Shown here: positions 15,959 through 25,214 of the stretch, piece by piece
Position numbering within the stretch: position 1 is the stretch's first letter
How the letters are laid out: every line of letters starts with the position of its first letter
Assembly: GCA_900539655.1 (NCBI GenBank)
Contig: UQCR01000002.1
Coordinates: forward strand, 1-64,000
Direction: 5' to 3'
Length of the DNA stretch: 64,000 nucleotides
From: an uncultured Robinsoniella sp.
GTDB lineage: Bacteria; Bacillota; Clostridia; Lachnospirales; Lachnospiraceae
Made by a program: the position numbers and the translations under genes
The notes under the pieces: generated by a model
What the model was told of the DNA's origin: nothing
Database searches by the model: none
Seen by the model: the letters and a program-made list of their open reading frames with translations, nothing else

Positions 15959-16155
15959 GCAATTAGCGTATCTGGAAGCTTGTAACTGCCGTCTGCATGC
16001 CAGGCTATGCGGTATATTAGCGCCAAATTCAGAGTACACGGTTCAGGTTACGCTGCCCGTGATGAGCCTTCATTTGTTATTAATTACCCAAATTTGTGAG
16101 CATAGGAGACTGCAATAACCGATCATACACTGTGATTAGTTATTTGTGCAGGATA
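15959..16155 (+). repeat. Degenerate intergenic palindromic element
   Basis: The stretch GTCTGCATGCCAGGC.. TATGCGGTATATTAG (about 15990-16022) resembles the inner part of the element at 23211 (CATCTGCACGCC, GCGGCATATTAG). Its right end GTTATTTGTGCA (16139-16150) matches an arm of the palindrome at 11865. It looks like an old copy. No reading frame of interest is seen here. Confidence 0.3.
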
Positions 16156-16163
16156 AAAAATTA

Positions 16164-16217
16164 TAACGGAAAAGTGCAGCAGTTTTGTTAATACAAAGCA
16201 GCTGCACTTTTCCGTTA
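16164..16217 (+). repeat. 17-bp perfect inverted repeat
   Basis: TAACGGAAAAGTGCAGC (16164-16180) pairs perfectly with 16201-16217; the 20-nt loop can pair internally too. No T-run follows on either strand, so it is not a standard terminator. It sits about 230 bp ahead of the kinase gene. The bases between 16218 and 16430 contain no other feature I can name. Confidence 0.6.
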
Positions 16218-16444
16218 GCACATTGAACAGACGATACTAGCTATTATAATCATCCATATTTAAGGAACCAATGTTATGTAAACTTTGTGCAAACTGCCAC
16301 TGGACAAATTCATTTGTATGTAGTAAAATTACAAAATCTATAAGCGGTTCTATACCGCATCATGCAATTCAATAACGTTTCGTTATATTTCCAATTAGCA
16401 ATTAAATAGAATAAAGGAGGTGAGGAAGACTGGAGACTGGGGTT

Positions 16445-18109
16445 TTGGTTGACGGTAAATACAGGATCTTAAAACCTTTGGGGACAGGGGGTGAAGGGTG
16501 TGTTTTTTTAGCATTGAATGAAAATGCATATAAGTTTTGGGCAATAAAAGTTGTGGCGAAAGGTAGAAAAGGAAGAAACGGCAGTGAACTGGAATTGTGG
16601 AAGCATTTTTCACATCCAAATTTGCCAGAGGTTGTTGATGTAATTGAAACTGAGACAGAAATCCTGATTGTCATGGACTATATCGAAGGGAAAAATGCAG
16701 CGAATATTTTAAAGGAGCATGGAAAAGTCAAACCACGCCAGGCTGTCATTTGGGGGATACAGATATGCAGGGTTTTGCATTATTTACACAGCCAGGAACC
16801 TCCTGTGGTCTATGGAGATCTGAAACCGGAGAATATGATTTGCCGGCCTGATGGAAGCATGGTTCTGATTGATTTTGGCACAGTGTCCCCATTTGTGAAA
16901 GAGAGAAGTTTTTCAGGGGGACATTATGGAACAAAGGGGTATGCGGCACCGGAACAATATGACTCTGGGTGCATCGTGGATACTAGGGCAGATGTATATA
17001 GCCTTGGGGTGACTCTGCTACAGTTTGTTACAGGGCAAATTCCTTTTACCGGGAATAACAGGGAGGGGGAAATAGCGTGTCCCGGTTATTATGGATTAAA
17101 AACCATAATCTGCAAATGTCTGAAATCAGACAGGACACAGCGATATGCTGGAATAGAATCCTGTGAAAGAGCGCTTCAAAAGATCTTGTGGAGGCGAATA
17201 GCCAGGATTGTTTATATTGCTTGTGCACTTTTAGTTGTGCTTGCAGCAGGAAGCCAGGTAAGTCAGGAACATAGCATATTTATCAGGGAGCAATCCTATG
17301 AGTCATATCTGAAGGATACAAAATTTAATATCTATGAAGAGCAGCTAAAAAACTGCCGTTCAGCAATATTCTTAAATCCCGTTCGGGAGGAAGCATACCA
17401 ACTGTTAATTGAAATATTTTTGGAAGACGGGTTAATGTCGGAAGAGGAAGATGTCTTTTTAAGGAAGATTTTAAAAGAAAAATCTGAGGGTGACACAAGA
17501 AGCCATGAAGAAGTATTGCGTACAAATAACGAAGCATTTATTCGGATCTCCTATGAGATAGGAATGGCCTATTGGTATTATTTTGAAGGAGATGGTGGAA
17601 AAGCATATGCTGCCAGATGGTTTCTGCATGTCACGGAGAATATGGAAAATGCTGGGGTTATAAAAAGCGGGGAGGCTCCTCCGATTGCAGAAAATAAGAG
17701 AAAAAGGGCAGCTGTATTAGCTAAGATTGGAGGTTACTATGGGAAAATCCGTACCTTGAGAGTTGATACTGACAACAGCTTTTATCTGGCATTTTGGAGA
17801 GATCTGCTGGAGCTTTATCATATAGAGGAACTGGACACGGAGAGTGACAAGATAAATTTATTGTTATGGGAAGAAATAGCGGGACAGATTTATTATTTTG
17901 CAGATCGGTTTAATCAAGCCGGATTAGAAAAAAATGTTTTAGAATCCCTTTTGACGGAGATAAAAGAAAAGGTGCAGGGATATGAAAAGATTTCAGAAAG
18001 CAGAGAGTTGGCAGAATTGAAACAGAATATTCTAAAAAATGTAGAACTCGCAATAGATAGTGTTGAAAGAATTTATAGTAATCTTAAAAAAGAAGGAGGG
18101 AATGAATGA
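16445..18109 (+). CDS. Membrane Ser/Thr protein kinase (PknB/Hanks type, non-RD)
   Basis: A 554-residue protein. The kinase domain covers residues 6-240: glycine loop GTGGEG (13-18), ATP lysine K35 in WAIKVV, catalytic loop YGDLKPEN (123-130; D125, K127, N130), DFG at 143-145, and GYAAPEQY near 166. The usual HRD is YGD, so the arginine that links activity to activation-loop phosphorylation is missing. A membrane segment at about 253-270 separates it from a 280-residue helical, TPR-like external part (DTKFNIYEEQLKNCRSAIFLNP). PASTA repeats are absent. The start is uncertain: TTG 16445 has GGAG 9 nt upstream, while the stronger AGGAGG at 16415 would suit a start near 16430. The TGA stop overlaps the next ATG. 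Confidence 0.85.
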   Translation: MVDGKYRILKPLGTGGEGCVFLALNENAYKFWAIKVVAKGRKGRNGSELELWKHFSHPNLPEVVDVIETETEILIVMDYIEGKNAANILKEHGKVKPRQAVIWGIQICRVLHYLHSQEPPVVYGDLKPENMICRPDGSMVLIDFGTVSPFVKERSFSGGHYGTKGYAAPEQYDSGCIVDTRADVYSLGVTLLQFVTGQIPFTGNNREGEIACPGYYGLKTIICKCLKSDRTQRYAGIESCERALQKILWRRIARIVYIACALLVVLAAGSQVSQEHSIFIREQSYESYLKDTKFNIYEEQLKNCRSAIFLNPVREEAYQLLIEIFLEDGLMSEEEDVFLRKILKEKSEGDTRSHEEVLRTNNEAFIRISYEIGMAYWYYFEGDGGKAYAARWFLHVTENMENAGVIKSGEAPPIAENKRKRAAVLAKIGGYYGKIRTLRVDTDNSFYLAFWRDLLELYHIEELDTESDKINLLLWEEIAGQIYYFADRFNQAGLEKNVLESLLTEIKEKVQGYEKISESRELAELKQNILKNVELAIDSVERIYSNLKKEGGNE

Positions 18110-21100
18110 GATTTCTAAAAACAGGTTTTATTCTTGGTATGATTTTTCTCTTGCAGTCTGGGAGTAAAACGGTAGATCTTATGAATCATATTGAACATGT
18201 TGAGCAGGGGCAGATCAAAAAAGAAGCCGGAATGGAAACGAAAGCAGTAATGAACGGTATATTGTGTAAAGTTCAAACAGAAGAGAAGTCCGAAATGCAA
18301 AAAGTACCTATTGCTAAGATATATCCAGTATCTTTATTTGGAAACCAGTCTGAAAATCAATCTGAGAATCAATCGAGAAACCAGTCCGAAAATCAATCTG
18401 GAAACCAATCGAGAAGCCAGTTTAAAAATCAGTCGGAAAATCAATTGAGAAACCAGTCTAAAAATCAATATGAGAATCAGTCAGAAAGCCAGTCCGAAAA
18501 TCAATCCGAGAATCAGTCGGAAAGCCAGTCTGAAAATCAATCCGAGAATCAGTCGGAAAGCCAGTCCGAAAATCAATCCGAAAGTCAATCTGAAATCCAA
18601 ACGGAAACTGAAACAAACTCACAAACCGAGTCAGAAACACAAATCCAGACGGAATCAGAAACCCAGACGGAATCAGAAACAGAATCGCCGCGAGAGGTTA
18701 TCGTAGAAAATCTGAGGACGGTTTACCCTGGTGGTAAAAGAGAGTATGACGATACTAATATTGTAGAACTAAAAGCAGATGTGCGGGGACTTCCGGCAGG
18801 GATGCAGGTATTATTATCCGGTAAGTCTGAGCACAGAAGGGTTGGATACTGGGAAGTGGAGGTTACCTGCAAACTGACAGGCAAGGATGCTGAAACTTAT
18901 AAGATAATAATGGAAAAATCCTCTATAAAAGTACATATTATTCCCAGAGTATTGAATATCAGGATTGCAGCTGGAAGAAAGCCTTATTTTACAGAAAACA
19001 GCATGCAATCGCTGGAGTTTGACGAGAATCAGGATGATATTATAAAAGTAAGTGGGTTTGTGAAAAATGGTAAGCCGGTAAAAGAGTATCCAAAAGGATT
19101 TCAAAAACCGGAATTAACCATCGATGAGCGGGTGCTTAAACAAGACAGCCCCATGTATGAACAGGGTGAACTTAAAAAATTTGCCAGGGCATTGGTCGTA
19201 AAAAGAGATAAGAAAGGTAATATTACTGGAAATACAACAGATAACTACTGTTATAATCTGGAAAGAGATTCCTTGCTTTATCACCCGGGAAGCATTACGC
19301 TGGTGAAAGCAAAAATAAGTGAAACAAAAGATTATCAGGTTGTTCCGAATTCACTGGAAGGATTCCTCAGAAATGACGATGGCAAAATAATATTAAAAAG
19401 GGGGATGCGTCTTAAAATTGTTCCAGACATAAAATCGGGATATAATCAGACAATCATAAGTAATGAGCTTATGGAAAACGGTTCCTTTTTCTTTGCACTG
19501 GAGAAAAGAGATGTAGCAGGTAAATTGCTGGCACAGTCGGAAAAACAATGTGTCACTTATGAAATAGACGATATGCCTCCCGCCGGATTACGAATATTGG
19601 CTAACGAAAAAACGTTGTCGGGCGGGACAGATGAAACAACGTATTATTATAAAGATGTCTTTGTAAAGCTTACAGGAGGTTCCGATGAACATTCCGGTAT
19701 CCGTTCTGTGAGATACTGGATTCGGGATATTCAAGGTGGAAATGTTCAGACGTTATCTTCAATAAAGGCTGATTACGAGAACCAGAAGAATTTATGGACA
19801 TCAGGAACCGGTGCGGAAATAAAAAAGGAGGGAGCCTATCAGGTTTTTGCAAGAGTGGAGGATCAGGTGGGGAATGCAGCGTACTTTGGAGGAAGTACCA
19901 TTGTGATTGATAAGACGACCCCAAGGATTACCGTAGATGGTGTGTCAGATCATAGTGCAAACAGTGGTTCTCTGGAACTTCGGATACGATGTGAAGATGA
20001 TTTTTATTGGAAAGGCAGTCTGGAGGCAACACTCAAAGGAGAGAGAAACGGAGAAAAAAAGTTAAAGTACAAAAGAAAGAAATTGGATAAGGGAGAACAG
20101 TTGGAGTTTGAACCTGTACCAGTGAAGAAAGAATGGGATGACTATTATGTTCTCTACATATCAGCGGGAGATAGCGCGGGAAATACAGCTACACGTGAGA
20201 TTCATTTTTCTGTAAACCGCTTTGGATCTGTTTATGCGCTGGGAAATGAAACCAGAAAACAAGTAGAGCATTATTATAACAATAAACCATTTGATGTGGA
20301 GATAAGGGAAATCAATCTAAATAGCCTTAAGGAGGCACAGTTGACGGTTACTTTGGATGGGGAACTGCAGGTTCTAAAACCAAACCAAGACTATACTGTA
20401 AAGAAAATAGATGGAAAGAACGGGTATAAAGAGTACTGTTATATTATTTTGGCGAAACGATTTGAAGATGAGGGAGCCTACGCTGTTTCCTTAAATTCCA
20501 GAGATGCGGCAGGTAATGAGGGAGACAATAAACTGCAGAAGAAATATATCGAGTTTGTAATTGATAAAACCCCTCCATCTATTATGATTGCAGGCCTGGA
20601 TGATAAATCATTCTATCCGGAAAAAGACAGAGCGGTTGTGGTAGATGTAAGGGATAATATGGCGTTTGGAAAGCAGCAGGTCTATTTGGATGAAGTCCTG
20701 ATCAAAAGCAGCTCGAATGAGGAAACTTCCTTTACGATTCTTCAGAAAGATCAGTGGAGGGAGATGGAGGTTCTGGCCACAGACCAGGCGGGGAATGAAG
20801 CGAGAAAGAAGATAACATTTTGTATTTCCAAGACAGAAAACAGAATACTTGCCATTCCAAAGTCGCTGGAGTATTTTAAAGAAAAGAAAAACTTTACGAA
20901 AGGAGGCAACGATCGAATGGATAAAGATACTTTTACCATACCAGAGGTAATAAATCTGGAAGAGCAGATAAGAGAAAACAAGGGGAATGAGGCTAAAAAA
21001 TCGATGGAGGATGAGGTAACAGGGGATGATCAGAAAGACGGTAACCAGTATGTAAGTTTCGGAATTAAAGCAATTATGATAATAGCAGGAGCTTGTATTG

Positions 21101-21147
21101 GAGCTTTTTATTACAGAAGATGGGGAAGAAGACGTTCAAAAGAATAG
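18106..21147 (+). CDS. Large surface protein: NQSE repeats, Ig-like domains, C-terminal anchor
   Basis: A 1013-residue secreted protein. A hydrophobic N-terminal signal (residues 1-20) is followed at about 79-194 by NQSE/SQSE and TESE repeats. The rest is a series of beta-sandwich, Ig-like modules marked by DKTTPRITVDGVSD, AGDSAGNTATREI, DKTPPSIMIAGLDD and TDQAGNEARKKI. A membrane helix at about 985-1004 plus RRWGRRRSKE forms the C-terminal anchor; there is no LPXTG motif. It overlaps the kinase stop by 4 bp (ATGA), so translation is coupled. The role is unknown; an adhesin-like or cell-wall sensing protein working with the kinase is an inference. Confidence 0.75.
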   Translation: MRFLKTGFILGMIFLLQSGSKTVDLMNHIEHVEQGQIKKEAGMETKAVMNGILCKVQTEEKSEMQKVPIAKIYPVSLFGNQSENQSENQSRNQSENQSGNQSRSQFKNQSENQLRNQSKNQYENQSESQSENQSENQSESQSENQSENQSESQSENQSESQSEIQTETETNSQTESETQIQTESETQTESETESPREVIVENLRTVYPGGKREYDDTNIVELKADVRGLPAGMQVLLSGKSEHRRVGYWEVEVTCKLTGKDAETYKIIMEKSSIKVHIIPRVLNIRIAAGRKPYFTENSMQSLEFDENQDDIIKVSGFVKNGKPVKEYPKGFQKPELTIDERVLKQDSPMYEQGELKKFARALVVKRDKKGNITGNTTDNYCYNLERDSLLYHPGSITLVKAKISETKDYQVVPNSLEGFLRNDDGKIILKRGMRLKIVPDIKSGYNQTIISNELMENGSFFFALEKRDVAGKLLAQSEKQCVTYEIDDMPPAGLRILANEKTLSGGTDETTYYYKDVFVKLTGGSDEHSGIRSVRYWIRDIQGGNVQTLSSIKADYENQKNLWTSGTGAEIKKEGAYQVFARVEDQVGNAAYFGGSTIVIDKTTPRITVDGVSDHSANSGSLELRIRCEDDFYWKGSLEATLKGERNGEKKLKYKRKKLDKGEQLEFEPVPVKKEWDDYYVLYISAGDSAGNTATREIHFSVNRFGSVYALGNETRKQVEHYYNNKPFDVEIREINLNSLKEAQLTVTLDGELQVLKPNQDYTVKKIDGKNGYKEYCYIILAKRFEDEGAYAVSLNSRDAAGNEGDNKLQKKYIEFVIDKTPPSIMIAGLDDKSFYPEKDRAVVVDVRDNMAFGKQQVYLDEVLIKSSSNEETSFTILQKDQWREMEVLATDQAGNEARKKITFCISKTENRILAIPKSLEYFKEKKNFTKGGNDRMDKDTFTIPEVINLEEQIRENKGNEAKKSMEDEVTGDDQKDGNQYVSFGIKAIMIIAGACIGAFYYRRWGRRRSKE
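18340..18690 (+). repeat. 12-bp coding tandem repeats (NQSE/SQSE, then TESE)
   Basis: The repeat unit encodes [N/S]-Q-S-E, with codon variants AAT/AAC, CAA/CAG and TCT/TCC/TCG. About 25 units are followed by ETETNSQTESE-type repeats. The stretch should be prone to length change by slippage without losing frame. Confidence 0.9.
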
Positions 21148-21196
21148 ACTTTTTACGGATGGTATGCTATTATTTTCTTCAAGAGGTGAGAATAAA

Positions 21197-22123
21197 ATGC
21201 ATGACGAAAGAAAAAAGGTCGTTAAAAAGATACTAACGGCAGCTGGGGTTGTAGTCGGTACCTGTGCGATATCTGCAGGATCATTTTTTCTGGTAGATTC
21301 AGGGCTGGCATTTTTAAATACAAAAATTGAAAAAAATAATGTTTCAGAAAAGACATCTGAGATGCAGCAAACAAATAGCGTTAAGGAAACAGAGCTGATC
21401 GCAAAAACCAAAGATTCTTTTATCGTACCGGAAAAAAAGAGTACGGAAAAAGAAACGGATAAGAAAACCGATGGGGATAAGACCAGCGGAGAGAATTCAG
21501 GTACCGGTAATGAGAGTACCGGAGGATCGCAAAGTGCCGGAAATTCGGATAATAATAGTGATAGCAGCTCTTCGGGGAATAGTTCCAACGGTTCAGTTTC
21601 TAATGGTAACTCAAATTATGATGGGGCTTCTGATGCAAACGGAGGAACAGGCGGAAGCGGGAACTCAGATAACAATTGGGTAAATCCTCCAGACAACACA
21701 CCGCAAACGGAGGCGCCGCAGACAAATCCGCCCCAGACGGATCCGCCCCAGACAGAACCGCCACAGACAAATCCGCCTCAGACGGATCCACCACAAACAG
21801 ATCCACCCCAGACAGAACCACCACAAACCGAGGCACCACCCGCAGCCTGGGATGATACCTATTTCTTCCCGGATACTGCGACGAGATACATTACAGAAAA
21901 TGAACTGTATAATATGACTGACCGTGAAATTGCAATTGCCAGAAATGAGATTTTTGCACGTCATGGACGTAAATTCACGAAACAGGAATGGATTGATTTC
22001 TTCAGTACAAAAACCTGGTATGTTCCTACTTATGATCCTGAAACTTTTGACTCTATGGACTTACTGAATGATTTTGAAAAGAAAAATCTGAAAGTAATTC
22101 TTGCCTATGAAGAAAAGAGATAG
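21197..22123 (+). CDS. Membrane-anchored YARHG-domain protein with PQT linker
   Basis: A 308-residue protein. A basic head MHDERKKVVKK is followed by one membrane segment (about 13-38). Then come a Ser/Gly/Asn-rich low-complexity linker, a PPQT(D/E/N) repeat stretch (about 166-212) and a C-terminal YARHG domain with the signature IAIARNEIFARHGRKF and the closing YDPETFDSMDLLNDFEKKNLKVI. YARHG domains are extracellular and often sit next to kinases or peptidoglycan enzymes in Clostridia. The ATG at 21197 has AGAGGTGAG upstream. It starts 49 nt after the surface-protein gene, in the same transcript. Confidence 0.85.
   Translation: MHDERKKVVKKILTAAGVVVGTCAISAGSFFLVDSGLAFLNTKIEKNNVSEKTSEMQQTNSVKETELIAKTKDSFIVPEKKSTEKETDKKTDGDKTSGENSGTGNESTGGSQSAGNSDNNSDSSSSGNSSNGSVSNGNSNYDGASDANGGTGGSGNSDNNWVNPPDNTPQTEAPQTNPPQTDPPQTEPPQTNPPQTDPPQTDPPQTEPPQTEAPPAAWDDTYFFPDTATRYITENELYNMTDREIAIARNEIFARHGRKFTKQEWIDFFSTKTWYVPTYDPETFDSMDLLNDFEKKNLKVILAYEEKR
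21697..21838 (+). repeat. Coding repeat PPQT(D/E/N)
   Basis: A 15-bp unit, CCGCCCCAGACGGAT and variants, repeats about nine times inside the YARHG gene. It forms an extended proline-rich spacer across the cell wall. Confidence 0.85.
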
Positions 22124-22135
22124 AGGAGGATACGT

Positions 22136-23188
22136 ATGGACAAGCAGCAGCAGTACAAATGGAGGAAGCACCGTAAGAATAAAAGAATACTTACAGCCTG
22201 GTTTATTTGCGTTGGCGTTTTATCAGCAGCAGGGGCTTTTGTATATCAGGGGACTTATGACAGCAATCCTCAGAAAAGTGCAGAGCGTTACATTAAAAAT
22301 GAAAAAAATATTGAAGCTTATACTTTGCAGTCCGGAGACCGCAATCTGAGTGAAGATGGCAAAATGGTACAGACTTTTACATTCACTTATACGCCTAAAG
22401 ACGGTAAAGAGTCGGTAACAGGAACTGTTGACCTGGTTCGCCAGGATAAAAAAAGATATGGCATGTTTGAACGCTGGGTGTGCAATGACCACGTAGATGA
22501 GGCAAAGAATGTGAAGATTACCGTACCAGTGGATTCCAAAGTTATGCTTGATCAAAAAGCATTGGACAGCAGTCTGGTAAAAGAAGATGAAAAACTGACT
22601 GCAGGTGCAAAGTCTTATGTAGTGCCATACCTTGAGAAAAAGGAATATACATTGACCGTTACGGGACTTCCTTTTGAAAATTATGAGGTGAAATGGAAGC
22701 CGGATCAGGATGAAAGTTCCATAGACGTCAGAGAACAATGCAAGCTTAGTGAAAATGCAAAGACGCAGATGCAGGAGCTTGGGAAGCAGGCGCTGAAGGA
22801 ATTCTATTCGGTTGCAGTACAGAAGCAGACGGTGCAGTCTCTGGGTGGCACATTTGATAAACTCCAGGATAAAGAGGCTCTATTGAAAAAGGCTACCGAT
22901 AATCTGGCCTCTGATCCGAACCTTACAATTGATCAACTGGAATTCAGCGGGTTTAGCAGTACTTATGGAGAACCGCATTTTCCGGATGCGAAAGATGAAA
23001 GTTACATTGGTATAGAAGTTAAGACAAAATATAAATGTAAATATACAGGAACCCGTATGACGGAAGGGGAAGATGGGGACACTGGAACAGAAGAGTCCCA
23101 GTCTTATAGCAAAGAAGTAAAATTTTACTTTTTATATCAAAGTGGAAAGTGTTATTTGAAATCAATGGAGTTGCCTGATTTATTTTAA
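22136..23188 (+). CDS. TcaA-like single-pass membrane protein
   Basis: A 350-residue protein with a very basic start (KWRKHRKNKR), one membrane segment (about 18-38) and a large external part. The segment SAERYIKNEKNIEAYTLQSGD and the later VPVDSKVMLDQKAL..KSYVVPYLEKKEYTLTVTGLPFENYE resemble the TcaA/YvbJ group, in which a zinc ribbon normally precedes the membrane helix. The zinc ribbon is missing here. TcaA-type proteins affect teichoic acid and glycopeptide tolerance in Staphylococcus; the function here is not known. GGAGG is 8 nt upstream of the ATG. It is the last gene before the MITE-like element. Confidence 0.6.
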   Translation: MDKQQQYKWRKHRKNKRILTAWFICVGVLSAAGAFVYQGTYDSNPQKSAERYIKNEKNIEAYTLQSGDRNLSEDGKMVQTFTFTYTPKDGKESVTGTVDLVRQDKKRYGMFERWVCNDHVDEAKNVKITVPVDSKVMLDQKALDSSLVKEDEKLTAGAKSYVVPYLEKKEYTLTVTGLPFENYEVKWKPDQDESSIDVREQCKLSENAKTQMQELGKQALKEFYSVAVQKQTVQSLGGTFDKLQDKEALLKKATDNLASDPNLTIDQLEFSGFSSTYGEPHFPDAKDESYIGIEVKTKYKCKYTGTRMTEGEDGDTGTEESQSYSKEVKFYFLYQSGKCYLKSMELPDLF

Positions 23189-23210
23189 AGAGAAACATTT
23201 ACTGGGCTTG

Positions 23211-23368
23211 AGCGTGTTTGAAAATTCATTCCTGCCATCTGCACGCCCCACTTCGCGGCATATTAGTTTCAAATTTAGGTTACATAGTCCGCTATGATCC
23301 CTATATTTTGAACTGATTTCTGACAAAGTGTGGTGCACAGCTGCCAGAAAGAAATTTTAAAACACGCT
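23211..23368 (+). repeat. Full-length MITE-like palindromic element
   Basis: The 158-bp element has terminal inverted repeats of about 43 bp: it begins AGCGTGTTTGAAAATT and ends with the reverse complement of AGCGTGTTTTAAAATT. Inner arms (CAAATTTAGG/CCTATATTTTG, CATAG/CTATG) let it fold end to end. Partial copies occur at 8845, 13189 and 43750. No target duplication is obvious. It carries no reading frame. Confidence 0.75.
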
Positions 23369-23534
23369 TTTGTATTTTAAATATATTCTATTTTTTTCAA
23401 TTATGGTCAGGTGTCCAATGGAAAACAGAAACCACAAATGATAAAATAAATGATAAATACCAGCCATTCTGTAATCATTAACAATACGGACTGATATAAG
23501 GATCATGAACAGTCTCTGGAGAAAGGAACAAAAT

Positions 23535-24557
23535 ATGCATAGACAATTAGTGAAATGTCTGGGAGCAGCAATGGTGATTGTGTTGTTGGCAACCGGCTGT
23601 ACGTTTTCCGGCAACAGCGGTAATACAAATAAGGGAGAGGCTGTAACGGAAGGTTCTGATTCCGTAGGTGAAAGTGCCGCGGAACAAGACACGAAGAAGG
23701 AAAAACAAACGGATAAAGAATCAGATTTAGAATCGGATAAAGAATCAGATAAAGAAGCAAATAAAGAAGCAAATAAAGAATCAAATAAAGAATCAGAATT
23801 AACAGGTAAAGTCTCTGAAAATATCAAAAAAGAATCTCAGGATGATGCATTGCAAAATGAATCGGAAACAAAGGATTCTCAGGAAAAGGAAGAATCCCGT
23901 AATAATGATGAAACGAAAACGAACGGTCTGATTGTTGCTGTAGATGCAGGTCATCAGGGACCGGGGCAGGATATGAGCAGGACAGAAGCAAACGGTCCTG
24001 GATCTGAGGTGATGAAGGCTCGGCTTGCTACCGGTACCACAGGAAGTGTATCCGGTCTGGATGAATACGAATTAAATCTTGATGTGTCGCTGAAACTTCA
24101 GACAGAGTTGGAAAAACGGGGGTATCAGGTGGTAATGACAAGGACAACTCACGAAGTTGATCTTGGAAATATTGACAGGGCTACTATCGCCAATGATGCC
24201 GGTGCGGATATTCTGGTACGCATACATGCAAATGGTTCTGAAGACAGCAGTGTAGCCGGTGCACTTACCATGGCGCCGACACAGTCAAATCCCTATGTTG
24301 GGAGCATATCGGAGGAATGTATGCGTCTGTCACAATGTCTGGTAGACCGCTATTGTGAAGCTACAGGACTGATTAACCGGGGAATTCTGGCAGAGGATGA
24401 GATGACAGGCATTAACTGGAGCCAGATTCCGGTTACGATACTGGAAATGGGGTTTATGACAAATCCGGGAGATGATGCATATATGGCTGATTCTGCGAAT
24501 CAGGACGTAATGGTACAGGGAATTGCCAACGGCATTGATGATTATTTTGGAAGATAG
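23535..24557 (+). CDS. Lipoprotein N-acetylmuramoyl-L-alanine amidase
   Basis: A 340-residue protein with a lipobox (LLATGC at about residues 18-23), then an acidic Lys/Glu/Ser/Asp-rich linker with repeats such as KESDKE and NKEANKES, then a C-terminal Amidase_3 (zinc) domain from about residue 133. The domain shows IVAVDAGHQG (zinc His), ELNLDVSLKLQTELEKRGYQVVMTR, RATIANDAGADILVRIHANGS (second zinc His) and VTILEMGFMTNPGDDAYM (catalytic Glu). It would cut the amide bond between MurNAc and the stem peptide outside the membrane. ATG 23535 has AAAGGA upstream. It lies in the envelope cluster. Confidence 0.9.
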   Translation: MHRQLVKCLGAAMVIVLLATGCTFSGNSGNTNKGEAVTEGSDSVGESAAEQDTKKEKQTDKESDLESDKESDKEANKEANKESNKESELTGKVSENIKKESQDDALQNESETKDSQEKEESRNNDETKTNGLIVAVDAGHQGPGQDMSRTEANGPGSEVMKARLATGTTGSVSGLDEYELNLDVSLKLQTELEKRGYQVVMTRTTHEVDLGNIDRATIANDAGADILVRIHANGSEDSSVAGALTMAPTQSNPYVGSISEECMRLSQCLVDRYCEATGLINRGILAEDEMTGINWSQIPVTILEMGFMTNPGDDAYMADSANQDVMVQGIANGIDDYFGR

Positions 24558-24571
24558 GGGCGAAGTAGTTT

Positions 24572-25204
24572 ATGATATTTGAAAATGTTGCTGGAGTATT
24601 GGTTCCGATATTGATTCATTTTCTTGCATCAGCAGGCGTGGTAACGGTGTTTGGAACCAGATTTGACCCGGCTTTGCTGACGTCGCTGTCGGCGCTGATC
24701 GTTCTTCCGATAGTTTGCTTCCTATACTGGAAAGATGGTCAGCTCTATGGGAAGAAAAAGGATAATTCCAGCTCCATGCCGGCATGGTCCTATCTGCTGA
24801 TAGTCCTAATGGCGGTTATCAGCAATCAGGTGCTGTCCTATTTGATTAATCTTATACAGGTTGACAGAGTATTCTCGAATGCAGCACAGGAGGCGTTGTT
24901 TGGAAGCGGTCTCTGGATACAGATTATTGGTGTGGGAATTTTGGTACCCATAATGGAAGAGTATCTGTTTCGGGGATTGGTGTATAAGCGTTTAGAACGA
25001 TTTATCAGGTCGAAGAAAGTGGCAGTGTTTCTGGGAGCTTTTATATTTGCAATTTATCATGGAAATATGATACAGTTTTTATTTGCGTTGCCAATGGCAC
25101 TTCTGATGATCTGGGTTTATGAAAAATGGGGAACCATTAAGGCGCCAATTGTATTTCATATTGCAGTGAATTTATCATCAGTGCTATTCAGTGCATTTTT
25201 ATAA
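24572..25204 (+). CDS. CPBP-family intramembrane metalloprotease
   Basis: A 210-residue membrane protein with about six hydrophobic segments. The conserved motifs of the CPBP (Abi, CAAX-protease-like) family are present: EEYLFRGLVYKRL (about 129-141), FAIYHGN (about 155-161) and the C-terminal HIAVNLSS. These residues form the active site in the membrane. In bacteria such proteins process peptides or give bacteriocin self-immunity; the substrate here is unknown. It starts 14 nt after the amidase stop and is followed by a strong terminator. Confidence 0.88.
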   Translation: MIFENVAGVLVPILIHFLASAGVVTVFGTRFDPALLTSLSALIVLPIVCFLYWKDGQLYGKKKDNSSSMPAWSYLLIVLMAVISNQVLSYLINLIQVDRVFSNAAQEALFGSGLWIQIIGVGILVPIMEEYLFRGLVYKRLERFIRSKKVAVFLGAFIFAIYHGNMIQFLFALPMALLMIWVYEKWGTIKAPIVFHIAVNLSSVLFSAFL

Positions 25205-25214
25205 CGTAACATAC

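Noticed and set aside
18340..18690. Regular short repeats that could be taken for a CRISPR array
   Set aside because: They are 12-bp in-frame codon repeats (NQSE) without spacers and lie inside a continuous coding frame.
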